A DNA stretch of 64,000 nt from assembly GCA_009885845.1 (NCBI GenBank), contig VFJW01000033.1, positions 1-64,000 on the forward strand, written 5' to 3'. The position numbers and the translations under genes were made by a program. The notes under the pieces were generated by a model that was not told the origin of the DNA, did no database searches, and saw nothing but the letters and a program-made list of their open reading frames with translations. Positions 27,504 to 36,199 of the stretch are shown here, piece by piece. This DNA comes from Geobacter sp. GTDB taxonomy: Bacteria; Desulfobacterota; Desulfuromonadia; Geobacterales; Pseudopelobacteraceae. Position 1 is the stretch's first letter; each line of letters begins with the position of its first letter.

Positions 27504-27543
27504 CAGAAAGAGGGACTGGCGATAATGCCTGTCCCTCTTTCTG
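27504..27543 (+). terminator. Strong hairpin after RNase J gene
   Basis: CAGAAAGAGGGAC (27504-27516) and GTCCCTCTTTCTG (27531-27543) form a perfect 13-bp stem with a 14-nt loop, 26 bp after the stop codon. The downstream U-run is short. Confidence 0.7.
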
Positions 27544-27592
27544 TCTTAAAACAGAAAAACTCGCTTACTGAATTAATCGTATTATTCTCATT

Positions 27593-27607
27593 TGCATCTA
27601 AGATGCA
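27593..27607. promoter_or_regulatory. Palindrome upstream of the sigma-54 activator gene
   Basis: TGCATCTAAGATGCA is a perfect 15-base palindrome around one central base, followed by TTCATGCAT. It shares GCATCT and GATGCAT with the palindrome at 29509, so both may bind the same protein, plausibly the activator itself. Confidence 0.55.
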
Positions 27608-27707
27608 TTCATGCATAATACCGACATCGTCGTTTTCATAATTCCTTTACTACACACCCGCTAACTGGTGATGGCACGTTTCACCGCGGGATTGCGAGGC
27701 TTCTGTA

Positions 27708-29483
27708 ATGTCAGCAAATGTTGTCACTGTAGCGCCTGCAGGATCACAGCCGGACAGCCGGACACTGCACATTGACACTCTCAGCCAGGCACTGGTTAAC
27801 GCCATGGGAGTCGGCTTTCTGGCGGTCAACACCTCGGGCATTACCATTATGGCCAACTCTATCGCTCATAAAAGTTTCGGTACATTTCCAGGCAGCGACC
27901 TGAAAAAAGTTTACCCTGAGTTATGGCCGAAGACTCTGCAAATACTTAAGGGCCGAAAACTCAGTGCTGAATTTTCTCTGCGACGCGAAAATACAAGCTA
28001 TCTGATTAGAGTGAATCCAATAATTATCGACTCTGAGAAGGTTGGAGCAATCTGTGTATTCGTTGAGAGCTCAGGCTTGGAAGAGATGGCAATGCAAATG
28101 AGCTTCTTTCAGGAGATCATCAGCGAATTAGAGGCGGTCATCAACTCATCTTCGGAAGGACTTTGGATTTGCGATGGCGAAGCAAACGTACTCCGCATGA
28201 ATCCGGCATCGGAGCGAATTCATGGTGTAAATGCCGAGGATGTTATTGGCCGTAACATGCAGGACCTTGTCGATGAGGGTTTTATTGACAAGTCAGCCAC
28301 TCTTGAGGTTATCAAAGCAAGAAGCGTGGTAAATATTCTGCAAAACAGAAAAGGCAGAAAGCTGGTCATAACGGGAACGCCGGTCTTTGATACGGTCGGG
28401 AAACTGATCAGAATTGTCTCAAGTGTTCGTGATATTACTGAGATTGAAACCATGCAGCGGGAGCTTGAGGAACAGGAAGCGCTTAAGGATCAGTTGCGTA
28501 ATCACATGCTGGAGCTTCAACATATTGAGCTTGCGTCCAGGCGGGTCATCGCGAAAAGTCCCTGTATGTTGAAAGCATTACGGCAGTCCATAAAAGTAGG
28601 TTCGGTTGGTTCTTCAGTGTTGCTCCTTGGAGAATCTGGCGTTGGGAAGGGTCTTATTGCTGATATAATCCATAAAAATTCTCCTCGCTCAGAAAAGCCG
28701 CTTATCAGGATAAACTGCGGTGCCATCCCTGATTCACTGATTGAATCCGAGCTATTTGGTTATGAAAAAGGAGCCTTTACCGGTGCAAGTACGGGTGGTA
28801 AGCCAGGATATCTTGAACTTGCGGACGGTGGGACGCTCTTTCTTGATGAAATAGCAGAACTGCCGGCCCCTTCACAGGTAAAACTTCTCCGTTTCCTGGA
28901 AGATGGCCGAATTACCAGACTCGGGGGGACCGCAAGCCGAACGGTCGATGTCCGGATACTTGCGGCAACGCATCGGGATCTGGAAGAGATGATCGCACAG
29001 GGAAAGTTCAGGCTAGATCTCTATTATCGTCTGAAGGTTGTTCCAATCAGTGTCCCTGCAGTCAGGGAACGCAGGGATTGCATCTTACCTCTGATACAGC
29101 ATTATATAGAATTTTTCGGAACAAAGAACGGCATCAGCAAGCGCTTGACTCGTGCCGCTTCTGACGCGCTACTGACATACCCCTATCCCGGTAACGTGCG
29201 CGAATTGATGAACATCTGTGAACGACTTGTCGTTATGTCCGAAACCGAACTGATAGATCTCAAGGACCTGCCGAATGATATTGTCCCACGCACGAAAGAA
29301 GTAACGGCTGAAGCAGCAGACTGGACGAACAATTTGACCCTGCAGCAGGCAATGGACATCCTTGAACGTAAAATGCTTGCTCAATCGCTTGAACTCCACA
29401 GAAATCAGAGGCAAATGGCCACCGCGCTGGGGATCAATCAATCGACTGTAGCCCGAAAGCTCGAAAAGCATAGTTTGAGTTAA
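27708..29483 (+). CDS. PAS-domain sigma-54-dependent transcriptional activator
   Basis: 591 residues. Two PAS-type sensor domains (about 20-125 and 140-255) and a short coiled linker come before the AAA+ domain. Walker A is GESGVGKG (about 308-315), the sigma-54 contact loop is GAFTGAS (from 355), and TLFLDEIAELP is Walker B. The C-terminus is a Fis-type helix-turn-helix (QMATALGINQSTVARKLEKH). It probably senses a small molecule or redox state and turns on the -24/-12 promoter at 29747, which lies 264 bp past its stop. Confidence 0.93.
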   Translation: MSANVVTVAPAGSQPDSRTLHIDTLSQALVNAMGVGFLAVNTSGITIMANSIAHKSFGTFPGSDLKKVYPELWPKTLQILKGRKLSAEFSLRRENTSYLIRVNPIIIDSEKVGAICVFVESSGLEEMAMQMSFFQEIISELEAVINSSSEGLWICDGEANVLRMNPASERIHGVNAEDVIGRNMQDLVDEGFIDKSATLEVIKARSVVNILQNRKGRKLVITGTPVFDTVGKLIRIVSSVRDITEIETMQRELEEQEALKDQLRNHMLELQHIELASRRVIAKSPCMLKALRQSIKVGSVGSSVLLLGESGVGKGLIADIIHKNSPRSEKPLIRINCGAIPDSLIESELFGYEKGAFTGASTGGKPGYLELADGGTLFLDEIAELPAPSQVKLLRFLEDGRITRLGGTASRTVDVRILAATHRDLEEMIAQGKFRLDLYYRLKVVPISVPAVRERRDCILPLIQHYIEFFGTKNGISKRLTRAASDALLTYPYPGNVRELMNICERLVVMSETELIDLKDLPNDIVPRTKEVTAEAADWTNNLTLQQAMDILERKMLAQSLELHRNQRQMATALGINQSTVARKLEKHSLS

Positions 29484-29508
29484 TACCACTGACAAAATTT
29501 CTGCGTAA

Positions 29509-29534
29509 GCATCTTGATGCATACGCGCATCAAG
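29509..29534. promoter_or_regulatory. Candidate enhancer-binding site
   Basis: GCATCTTGATGC (29509-29520) is an inverted repeat, and CTTGATGC (29513-29520) also pairs with GCATCAAG (29527-29534). Three GCATC/GATGC half-sites thus lie about 215-240 bp before the -24/-12 promoter, a normal distance for an activator that works by looping. Confidence 0.55.
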
Positions 29535-29906
29535 GCAGATGAGTAACTCTCTTTTTTATAATTATGTTTGTAAAATTTTGCTCCAAATTATGCAGATTAA
29601 TTGTTACGCGCAATTTAAATATCTACTGTATTTAAGCAATAAATACAATTTACATGTTTAATATTGATGCGTTACAGTCAGTATAGCGAGAGCATCATCC
29701 CTGCCACTCCATTATCCCCCCCTCGCTCCAGACAGTTTTCCTGTGATTGGCACATTCAGTGCAAAAGTTTTCAAACAGCTGTTCTGTTTTTTGTTGCTGC
29801 CGGATGTCCTCTACGGGAAGATTCCGCCAAGGTTACGCTTTCCTTTAGCTTTCAATGCTTCCGCATGCAATGCCAGTGACGCAAACAGCATCCCAGGTGA
29901 TTCCAT
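29535..29906 (+). other. Regulatory stretch before the MoaD/AOR operon
   Basis: No convincing gene. It is AT-rich to about 29660, then holds TGATGC at 29665-29670 and GCATCA at 29692-29697 (a further inverted half-site pair), the sigma-54 promoter at 29747-29763, and an untranslated leader of about 130 nt before the ATG at 29907. Confidence 0.7.
29747..29763 (+). promoter_or_regulatory. Sigma-54 (-24/-12) promoter
   Basis: TTGGCACATTCAGTGCA. GG at 29749-29750 and GC at 29761-29762 have the invariant 12-base spacing, and both elements match consensus except G for T before TGCA. The start is expected near 29774. Expected activator: the PAS/AAA+ protein encoded just upstream. Confidence 0.8.
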
Positions 29907-30134
29907 ATGAATGTTACCATTAAGCTATTCGCCACGTTTCGTGTAAAATGGGGGCAAAAGATTGCCCGAACATGTCGCCCGGGTGCCACTATCTTTGATG
30001 TTATTTCGGCAATTGGTATTCCTGACAACGAAAGCTTCACTGTTGAATTGAACGGGATTCACGCCTCGCTAAACGACTCACTGCACGAGGGGGACGTTCT
30101 TTCACTCATGCCTCTTGATCAGCTGCAAGAATAA
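29907..30134 (+). CDS. MoaD/ThiS-like beta-grasp protein without C-terminal GG
   Basis: 75 residues with the ubiquitin-like sulfur-carrier pattern (VTIKLFATFRVKWG ... ATIFDVISAIGIP ... VELNGIHASLNDSLHEGDVLSLMPL). It ends in DQLQE and so lacks the Gly-Gly tail needed for thiocarboxylate formation. First gene after the sigma-54 promoter. It may have lost carrier function or may act as a structural or regulatory partner of its sister protein at 30145. Confidence 0.78.
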   Translation: MNVTIKLFATFRVKWGQKIARTCRPGATIFDVISAIGIPDNESFTVELNGIHASLNDSLHEGDVLSLMPLDQLQE

Positions 30135-30144
30135 GGACTCAGCA

Positions 30145-30369
30145 ATGAATGTAACTATCCAACTTATTGGAACTTTTCAAATCGGCCGTTTTAAAGAGGC
30201 GGTCCGTGAGTATCCCTCTGGCACCTGCGTACGGGAGGTGATAAATGAACTTCGGATTCCCGATCCTCTTCTCGGAGTCGTACTTATCAATGGCATTCAT
30301 GCCGGCACGGTGGACATACTCATCAATGGTGATACACTTTGCTTGTTGCCCTTTATAGATGGCGGATAG
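30145..30369 (+). CDS. MoaD/ThiS-like sulfur-carrier protein
   Basis: 74 residues from the ATG at 30145 with AAGGAC upstream. Same fold pattern as its neighbour (VTIQLIGTFQIGRF ... CVREVINELRIPDP ... VLINGIHAGTVDILINGDTLCLLPF) but it ends in DGG, the tail used by MoaD to carry sulfur for pterin cofactor synthesis. Its place directly before a tungsten AOR suggests dedicated supply of dithiolene sulfur for tungstopterin, by analogy with MoaD-like genes beside other AOR genes. Confidence 0.82.
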   Translation: MNVTIQLIGTFQIGRFKEAVREYPSGTCVREVINELRIPDPLLGVVLINGIHAGTVDILINGDTLCLLPFIDGG

Positions 30370-30428
30370 AACGAAAGATGATCTTTGCTCAGTTTAGCCG
30401 ATTTAGCCTATGACAAGGAGTATTCAGT

Positions 30429-32276
30429 ATGAAATTTTCTACAACTGATCCGGCATCTGAACCAGCCTCCATTTTGTATGCGCGCTGCACAGTCGATCTG
30501 AAAAGCGGAAGCATGCACACTGAAGATGTTCCCTGTCGAAACCTGGAGGATGTGCTGGGAGGGTTCGGCCGTTCTTTCCAGATTCTGTCCGAACGGCAGA
30601 TAAACACAGCCTATTGTGAGGAGAATCCGCTGATCGTCAATACCGGTCTCTTAACCGGCAGCAGTGCAATGACCGGAATGCGCACTTATTTTTCCGGCTA
30701 CAGCCCGCTCAAGGAATCGAAAAAGGGGCTGCCGGCAGCCATGTGGTCAACCGGGAGCGGCAACTTCGGCGTCAAACTCAAATGGACCGGCCTGGATGAA
30801 CTGGTCTTTGAAGGGCGCTCTCCAAAGCCTGTCTATGCGGTAATCAGGGATTCTCCGGAAGGGCCGGTGGTGGAACTGAAGCCGGCCGACCATCTGGTCG
30901 GTCTTTCTACCCACGCCAAGATCATGGCACTGCAGAAGGAATACAGCAACGCCCATTTCGCTGCAATCGGCCAGGCCGGTGAGCAGTGGGAGAATGTCTA
31001 CTTCGGCGCGGTCGGACTGTCGACCGACAACCAGCTCAAATCGGGTGAGGACAAAATGCGTTTTGCCGGGCGCGGCGGCATGGGGAGTCTCATGGGCTAC
31101 AAAAACATCCTCGCCCTGGTGGCTCAAAGCAGCAACAAAATCAAACCGCTGACACCCGAAGTCAAGGCCGTAAACATCAACGTCGTCAAAGGGGGCGGCG
31201 CAGCACGACTGCAGCCGATCAGCCGCGGCGGCGGCGGCGGCACCTGGGCTGCGTACGATGTGCTGCAGGCCTTTCATGCCGTGCCGGTGAATAATTTCCG
31301 GCCGCAGGGGAACGACCTGCCAGAGAAGTTGTTTCGTGAACATGTTGAAAAGCAATTCATGATCAAGTCAGAAGCCTGCTACCGCTGCGGCATAACCTGC
31401 CATAACAATATCCACGAAAAGAGTGAAGACGGCAGTGCGGGCAGTTTCCTGGCCAAATTCGACTACGAACCACTCAACCTGCTCGGCACCAACATCGGCA
31501 TCCATGATGCGCGGCAGGCGGCCCGACTGATCCATCTGTCTGATAACTACGGCATGGACTCCATTTCCCTCGGGGTGACGATCTCCTATGTACTGTCGTA
31601 CAACGAGAGACATCCTGAGCAGCCGCTGCTGAACGGGGCAACCTTCGGGGACTTCGTAAAGATCGAGGAGTTGATCACTCAGACCGGCCGGGGCAAACTG
31701 CTGGAGATCGGCCGTGGCTCCAAACGCCTCTCCGAGATTACCGGAGAGACCTCCTACGCCTACCATGTCAAAGGCCTGGAGATAGCTGCCTATCAACCGG
31801 AAACCAACCCGGGATATGCCTGGGCCATCGCTGGCGGGCATATGTCGATGGGGACCTACGGACTTCTCACGCGTGAAGGGAAATCAGATATTGATTCCTG
31901 GGTCACCGGCATCACTCAGACAAAACTTCAGATTGTCGGCTTCGACATGATCGGGCTGTGCAAGTTTTTCGACATCACCAAGGGTATCTGCACTCAGATG
32001 GTAGTGGACTGCCTCAAGAGCGAGTTCAACCTGGAAGTAACAACAGAAAACCTGGCCGCAGCCGTACGCAGGGCGTTCCTGCGCGGACTGGCCCTTGAGT
32101 TGCGACAGGGGTACGAAAAAGGGGAATACACCCTGCCGGCCGAAGTGTGGGAACAACCGAACCCGAACATAAAATTGCCGAATATTACCAATCCGGAATT
32201 CATGGCCGAACTTCAAAAAAGGGTCTGGGCGGTTTTTGAGCCGGAGATGGCGGGGCTACTGCCTGAAATAGAGTAG
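30429..32276 (+). CDS. aor: Tungsten-containing aldehyde:ferredoxin oxidoreductase
   Basis: 615 residues. The enzyme oxidises aldehydes to acids with ferredoxin, or the reverse, using a bis-tungstopterin and one [4Fe-4S] cluster. Cluster ligands are visible as Cys317, Cys320 and Cys324 (ACYRCGITCHN) and Cys511 (MIGLCKF). Other AOR text is RGGMGSLMGYKNI and GGHMSMGTYG. The aldehyde is unknown. A sigma-54 promoter, MoaD-like proteins, an importer and an alcohol dehydrogenase are co-located. It is also related to BamB-type subunits, but the other Bam subunits are absent here. Confidence 0.93.
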   Translation: MKFSTTDPASEPASILYARCTVDLKSGSMHTEDVPCRNLEDVLGGFGRSFQILSERQINTAYCEENPLIVNTGLLTGSSAMTGMRTYFSGYSPLKESKKGLPAAMWSTGSGNFGVKLKWTGLDELVFEGRSPKPVYAVIRDSPEGPVVELKPADHLVGLSTHAKIMALQKEYSNAHFAAIGQAGEQWENVYFGAVGLSTDNQLKSGEDKMRFAGRGGMGSLMGYKNILALVAQSSNKIKPLTPEVKAVNINVVKGGGAARLQPISRGGGGGTWAAYDVLQAFHAVPVNNFRPQGNDLPEKLFREHVEKQFMIKSEACYRCGITCHNNIHEKSEDGSAGSFLAKFDYEPLNLLGTNIGIHDARQAARLIHLSDNYGMDSISLGVTISYVLSYNERHPEQPLLNGATFGDFVKIEELITQTGRGKLLEIGRGSKRLSEITGETSYAYHVKGLEIAAYQPETNPGYAWAIAGGHMSMGTYGLLTREGKSDIDSWVTGITQTKLQIVGFDMIGLCKFFDITKGICTQMVVDCLKSEFNLEVTTENLAAAVRRAFLRGLALELRQGYEKGEYTLPAEVWEQPNPNIKLPNITNPEFMAELQKRVWAVFEPEMAGLLPEIE

Positions 32277-32360
32277 AGATATTTACATAACAATGACAAG
32301 GCTGTGTCGGGCTTAAGCTTTCAAATTCACTGCAGCACACCACACAAAGGGAGGTTCAAG

Positions 32361-33605
32361 ATGAAACGAAAAACCGTATCAATTTTGGCAGTACTGTTGG
32401 TCAGTTTAACGTCTGTAGCCAGTTTTGCTGCAGAAACAATCAAGATCGGGGCTCTGTATCCGATGTCAGGCAGGGGTGGATTGTACGGCCAGGATTCTGA
32501 AGCCGCCATCAAAATTGCTCTGGCAGAAGTGAACGCCAAAGGGTTGCCGGGCGGAAGAAAGCTGGAAGCCATCGTAACAGACGACCAGAGCAAACCGGCC
32601 CTCGCCGTAACACTCGCCAAACGGTACATCACGGAAGATAAAGTGAAGTTTCTGTACGGTGTTGTTTCTTCCGGAGCAGCTCTTGCCGTAACCGAAGTCA
32701 GCAAGGAGTACAAAACCATTTTTGTCGGTTCTGACCATGCTGCCACCGACCTGACTGCAAATGCCTTCCAGAAATATTATTTCCGGGTGAGCAACAATAC
32801 CTACCAGTCAATGGCGGCCGGAGCCATGTATATGCAGGAGACCAAGATGGGCGGCAAAATCGCCTATATCGGCCCTGACTATGCCTATGGCAGAGACCAG
32901 ATCGCAGAGCTCAAGTACTCCCTCGGCAAACTCGGGGTGAAATACGAAATGGTTGGCGAATTCTGGCCGAAACTGTATGAACCAGACTACACCTCATATA
33001 TCACCGCAATCATCAAAGCGAAACCGGATGTTCTGGTTTCCGGTTTCTGGGGCGGGGACACGGTAGCCTTTATCAAGCAGGCAAAAGCATACGGTCTGTT
33101 CGACAAGATGAAGTATTTCCATCCGGACGGCGGCGGCAATTACGAAGTTTTCTCCACCCTTGGTGCTGAATGTCCGGAAGGGTTGATCATGTCTGCCCGG
33201 CATCACAACAACTGGCCAGACACTAAAGAAAACAAGGATTTCGTTCAAAAATTCCATAAAGCGACCGGCAGATACCCCTCCTATGCCGCTGAAGGTGCCT
33301 ATGCCGGTATTCTCGTGATCGCCGAAGCTATCCGGAAAGTGGGCAATGCCGATGATACCGAGGCGCTTATCAAGGCAATGGAAGGTATGAAGATAAAACT
33401 TCCTGAAGATCCGGCCGGTTTCACCTCATACATCGATCCGAAGACCCATCAAATCGTTCAGGCTCAGGCGATCGGCGTGACGGTGAAGAATGACAAATTC
33501 CCGCCCGCTAAATATGCACTTGGTAAAATGAAGGTCTACGCGGCTGACAAAATCATGGCCACGGAAGAGTATATCGACATCCTGACAAAGTCTAAAAAGA
33601 AGTAG
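32361..33605 (+). CDS. livK: ABC transporter periplasmic substrate-binding protein (LivK/Leu-Ile-Val type)
   Basis: 414 residues from the ATG at 32361, which has GGGAGG upstream and starts a clean signal peptide (VLLVSLTSVASFA). The mature part has the type I periplasmic-binding fold (IKIGALYPMSGRGGLYG ... YFRVSNNTYQSMAAGAMYM). The family binds branched-chain amino acids, amides, or aromatic and short carboxylic acids. The neighbourhood favours a carbon substrate of the AOR pathway over an amino acid (inference). Confidence 0.9.
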   Translation: MKRKTVSILAVLLVSLTSVASFAAETIKIGALYPMSGRGGLYGQDSEAAIKIALAEVNAKGLPGGRKLEAIVTDDQSKPALAVTLAKRYITEDKVKFLYGVVSSGAALAVTEVSKEYKTIFVGSDHAATDLTANAFQKYYFRVSNNTYQSMAAGAMYMQETKMGGKIAYIGPDYAYGRDQIAELKYSLGKLGVKYEMVGEFWPKLYEPDYTSYITAIIKAKPDVLVSGFWGGDTVAFIKQAKAYGLFDKMKYFHPDGGGNYEVFSTLGAECPEGLIMSARHHNNWPDTKENKDFVQKFHKATGRYPSYAAEGAYAGILVIAEAIRKVGNADDTEALIKAMEGMKIKLPEDPAGFTSYIDPKTHQIVQAQAIGVTVKNDKFPPAKYALGKMKVYAADKIMATEEYIDILTKSKKK

Positions 33606-33617
33606 CGGAGCATTTTC

Positions 33618-34505
33618 ATGAGTTTTGAAATATTTATTTCCCAGTTTTTCGGCGGTCTGTCTGTAGCAATGCTCCTGTTTCTGGTGGCGAGCGGCCTGAC
33701 ACTGATTTTCGGTGTGGCCAAAGTATTCAACTTTGCCCATGGCTCGTTTTATATGATCGGCGCATATTTCAGTTATCAGGCGATAGCCCTGTTCGACAAT
33801 TTCTGGATCGGTGCTCTTGCTGCCGCTCTGGGGGCGGGGCTGGTCGGAATGCTGCTTGAGATCTGCTTTATCAGAAGGATTGCGGGACGGGAGGAGGAGG
33901 GAGCATTCCAGATTCTGCTCACCTATGCCTTTATCCTGATTCTCGACGATGCGGTGAAATTCATTTGGGGTCCGGCCTACAAAACAATCTCGAAGCCGGA
34001 ATCTTTGGCAGGATCGATGGATTTTGGCGCCGTCACCATTCCGACCTACAACATGTTTATCATCGTGCTCGGGTTGGTGATTGTCGTAAGCGCCTGGTAC
34101 GTACTCAGCCGGACCAAAACCGGCAAGATAATCCAGGCGGCATCCACTGACACGCAGATGGTCGGCATGCTGGGAGTAAATGTTTCACTGGTCATGAGCC
34201 TGGTGTTCGGAGTAGCAACTGCAATGGGCGGCCTGGCAGGAGCCATGGCCGCCCCATTACGGACCATTGCCCCCGGCACCGGTGTAGAGGTCATTATCGA
34301 CTCGCTGATTGTTGTGGTCATCGGCGGCCTGGGAAACTTCTGGGGAGCGCTGTTTGCGGCGCTGCTCATCGGCGAAGTCAATGCCTTCGGTATCCTCTGG
34401 ATGCCGCAGTGGGCTTCACTGCTCAGCTTTGCAGTAATGATCGTCGTACTCATATTTAAACCGAAAGGGCTGTTCTCCCGCGAAAAAGGGAGGAAGAAGA
34501 TATGA
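33618..34505 (+). CDS. livH: Branched-chain-type ABC transporter permease (LivH)
   Basis: 295 residues, mostly hydrophobic, with the LivH pattern (SGLTLIFGVAKVFNFAHGSFYMIGAYF near the start; GVNVSLVMSLVFGVATAMGGLAGAMAAP and VVVIGGLGNFWGALFAALLIGEV later). It forms the translocation channel with LivM. Located 12 bp after livK and overlapping livM by 4 bases. Confidence 0.93.
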   Translation: MSFEIFISQFFGGLSVAMLLFLVASGLTLIFGVAKVFNFAHGSFYMIGAYFSYQAIALFDNFWIGALAAALGAGLVGMLLEICFIRRIAGREEEGAFQILLTYAFILILDDAVKFIWGPAYKTISKPESLAGSMDFGAVTIPTYNMFIIVLGLVIVVSAWYVLSRTKTGKIIQAASTDTQMVGMLGVNVSLVMSLVFGVATAMGGLAGAMAAPLRTIAPGTGVEVIIDSLIVVVIGGLGNFWGALFAALLIGEVNAFGILWMPQWASLLSFAVMIVVLIFKPKGLFSREKGRKKI

Positions 34506-35458
34506 ACAATAAACTTACTACCATGGCGCCCTGGCTGGCTTATTTCCTTATTTTCGGCAGTCTGATTTTTGTTGGCGGAGACCACACCATCCATATCGCA
34601 TCACAGGTGATCATTCTCGGTCTGTTTGCCATTGCGTTCAATGTCCTGTTTGGCACGACCGGCCTGCTTTCGTTCGGACAGGCGATCTTTTACGGTCTGG
34701 GGGCCTATATCACCGGCATGATGGCCAAGAGTTTTGGCGGCGACTTTTTTGTCTGGGCGCTGCTGATTGCGCCGGCGGCGGCAATCGTCCTGTCTGTGCT
34801 GTTGGGTGTATTAAGCCTGCGCTTGTCGGACGTCTACTTTACCATGCTTACCCTGGCGTTTGCCCAGCTTGCCTGGGGAATTTGCGTCAAGTGGTCGAGC
34901 TTTACCGGCGGAGACGACGGTATCCAGGCGATACCAAAACCGGAGTTGCTGGCCGGGGGCCTTAACTACTACATTTTCTCCTTCGTTATCGTGACGGCCT
35001 GTCTCTATCTGCTCTGGCGTCTTGACCGGTCACCATTCGGCTCAGTTTTGAAGGGTATCAGACAGAATCCCACCCGGATAAGCTTTATCGGCATGAACGT
35101 GTTTCGCCACAAACTGCTGGCGTACATGATTTCTTCCTGTTTTACCGCTATTGCCGGTGGTCTGTATGCCGGAATAGACAAAAGCATTCATCCGGACATG
35201 TTTGTCTGGACCATGTCCGGCAGTATTATTCTGATGACTATTCTGGGGGGGATGCGGAGCTTTTTCGGGCCGCTCATCGGCGTCGCGGTCTTTATTCTGC
35301 TTGAAGATGAAATAGGGCGCGCCACCCAATATTGGTCCTTTGTGATCGGAGCCATCATGATAACCGTTGTGCTGCTGTTTCCGAAGGGTATTGTCGGCAT
35401 TTCACGGCACTTCGCGAGACTCTTCGCGAAAAAAGGAGGCCAGCGTGACAACCCTTGA
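34502..35458 (+). CDS. livM: Branched-chain-type ABC transporter permease (LivM)
   Basis: 318 residues with about ten helices and LivM text (NVLFGTTGLLSFGQAIFYGLGAY; SWRLDRSPFG-like LWRLDRSPFGSVLKGIRQN, the coupling loop to the ATPases; ILGGMRSFFGPLIG). Second channel subunit. Its end overlaps the livG start by 14 bases. Confidence 0.93.
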   Translation: MNNKLTTMAPWLAYFLIFGSLIFVGGDHTIHIASQVIILGLFAIAFNVLFGTTGLLSFGQAIFYGLGAYITGMMAKSFGGDFFVWALLIAPAAAIVLSVLLGVLSLRLSDVYFTMLTLAFAQLAWGICVKWSSFTGGDDGIQAIPKPELLAGGLNYYIFSFVIVTACLYLLWRLDRSPFGSVLKGIRQNPTRISFIGMNVFRHKLLAYMISSCFTAIAGGLYAGIDKSIHPDMFVWTMSGSIILMTILGGMRSFFGPLIGVAVFILLEDEIGRATQYWSFVIGAIMITVVLLFPKGIVGISRHFARLFAKKGGQRDNP

Positions 35459-36197
35459 ACTGAGACAGGTGAATAAACATTTTGGTGGTCTGCATGTTTC
35501 AAAAAATATCACCATGGGGATTGAACAGGGTGAACTCACCGCCATTATTGGCCCCAACGGTGCCGGAAAAACTACGTTGTTCAACGAAATTACCGGCTAT
35601 ATCACACCGGACAACGGGGGCATATTCTTCAACGGTGTAGAGATTACCGGAGCGGAACCGGAGAGCCTGGTCAAGATGGGCATAGTCCGCGCCTTCCAGG
35701 TCGCCAGCCTTTTTATTGATGAAACGGTCTACGACAACCTCTGCCTGGCGGCTCTGGCATTCCATGGCAAGAACTGGAATATCTTTACTAACCGAAGTGT
35801 GTATAAAAATGTGGAGGAGCATTGTCGCTTCATTCTGGAGCGCCTGGGCCTCAGCGGCAAAGAGGGGTTAAAGGCTTTTGAACTTTCCCACGGAGACCAG
35901 AAAGTTCTGGATATCGCCATTGCCCTGACCATGAAGCCGAAACTGCTCCTGCTGGACGAACCGACCGCCGGCATGTCACCTGACGAGCGGGTCAAGATGA
36001 CCCATCTGATTCGGGCGATTCATGAAGAGTTCAAGCTGACCACGATCTTTGTCGAGCATGACATGGATATGGTGTTCGGGATTGCCGATAACATTCGCGT
36101 GCTGGTTTATGGCGAATTGATTGCAGAGGGGAACGCCGAAGAGATTCAGAAAAATCCGGCGGTTATTGAGGCCTATCTTGGCCATGAGGTGCTCTGA
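35445..36197 (+). CDS. livG: Branched-chain-type ABC transporter ATPase (LivG)
   Basis: 250 residues starting at a GTG with GGAGG seven bases before it; the longer open frame lies inside livM. Walker A GPNGAGKTT, a variant signature ELSHGDQKVLDIA and Walker B LLLLDEPTAGMSP, then FVEHDMDMVF (switch His). It powers import with LivF. Confidence 0.94.
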   Translation: MTTLELRQVNKHFGGLHVSKNITMGIEQGELTAIIGPNGAGKTTLFNEITGYITPDNGGIFFNGVEITGAEPESLVKMGIVRAFQVASLFIDETVYDNLCLAALAFHGKNWNIFTNRSVYKNVEEHCRFILERLGLSGKEGLKAFELSHGDQKVLDIAIALTMKPKLLLLDEPTAGMSPDERVKMTHLIRAIHEEFKLTTIFVEHDMDMVFGIADNIRVLVYGELIAEGNAEEIQKNPAVIEAYLGHEVL

Positions 36198-36199
36198 TT

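Noticed and set aside
27673-27687. TGGCACG-like element before the sigma-54 activator gene
   Set aside because: GG-to-GC distance is 13 instead of 12 and the -12 side does not match, so it is not a credible sigma-54 promoter.
29664-29879. 71-residue open frame before the MoaD-like genes
   Set aside because: It spans the sigma-54 promoter and lacks a ribosome site and any recognisable pattern.
30429-32276. BamB subunit of benzoyl-CoA reductase
   Set aside because: The other Bam subunits are absent and MoaD-like partners plus alcohol dehydrogenase fit an AOR better.
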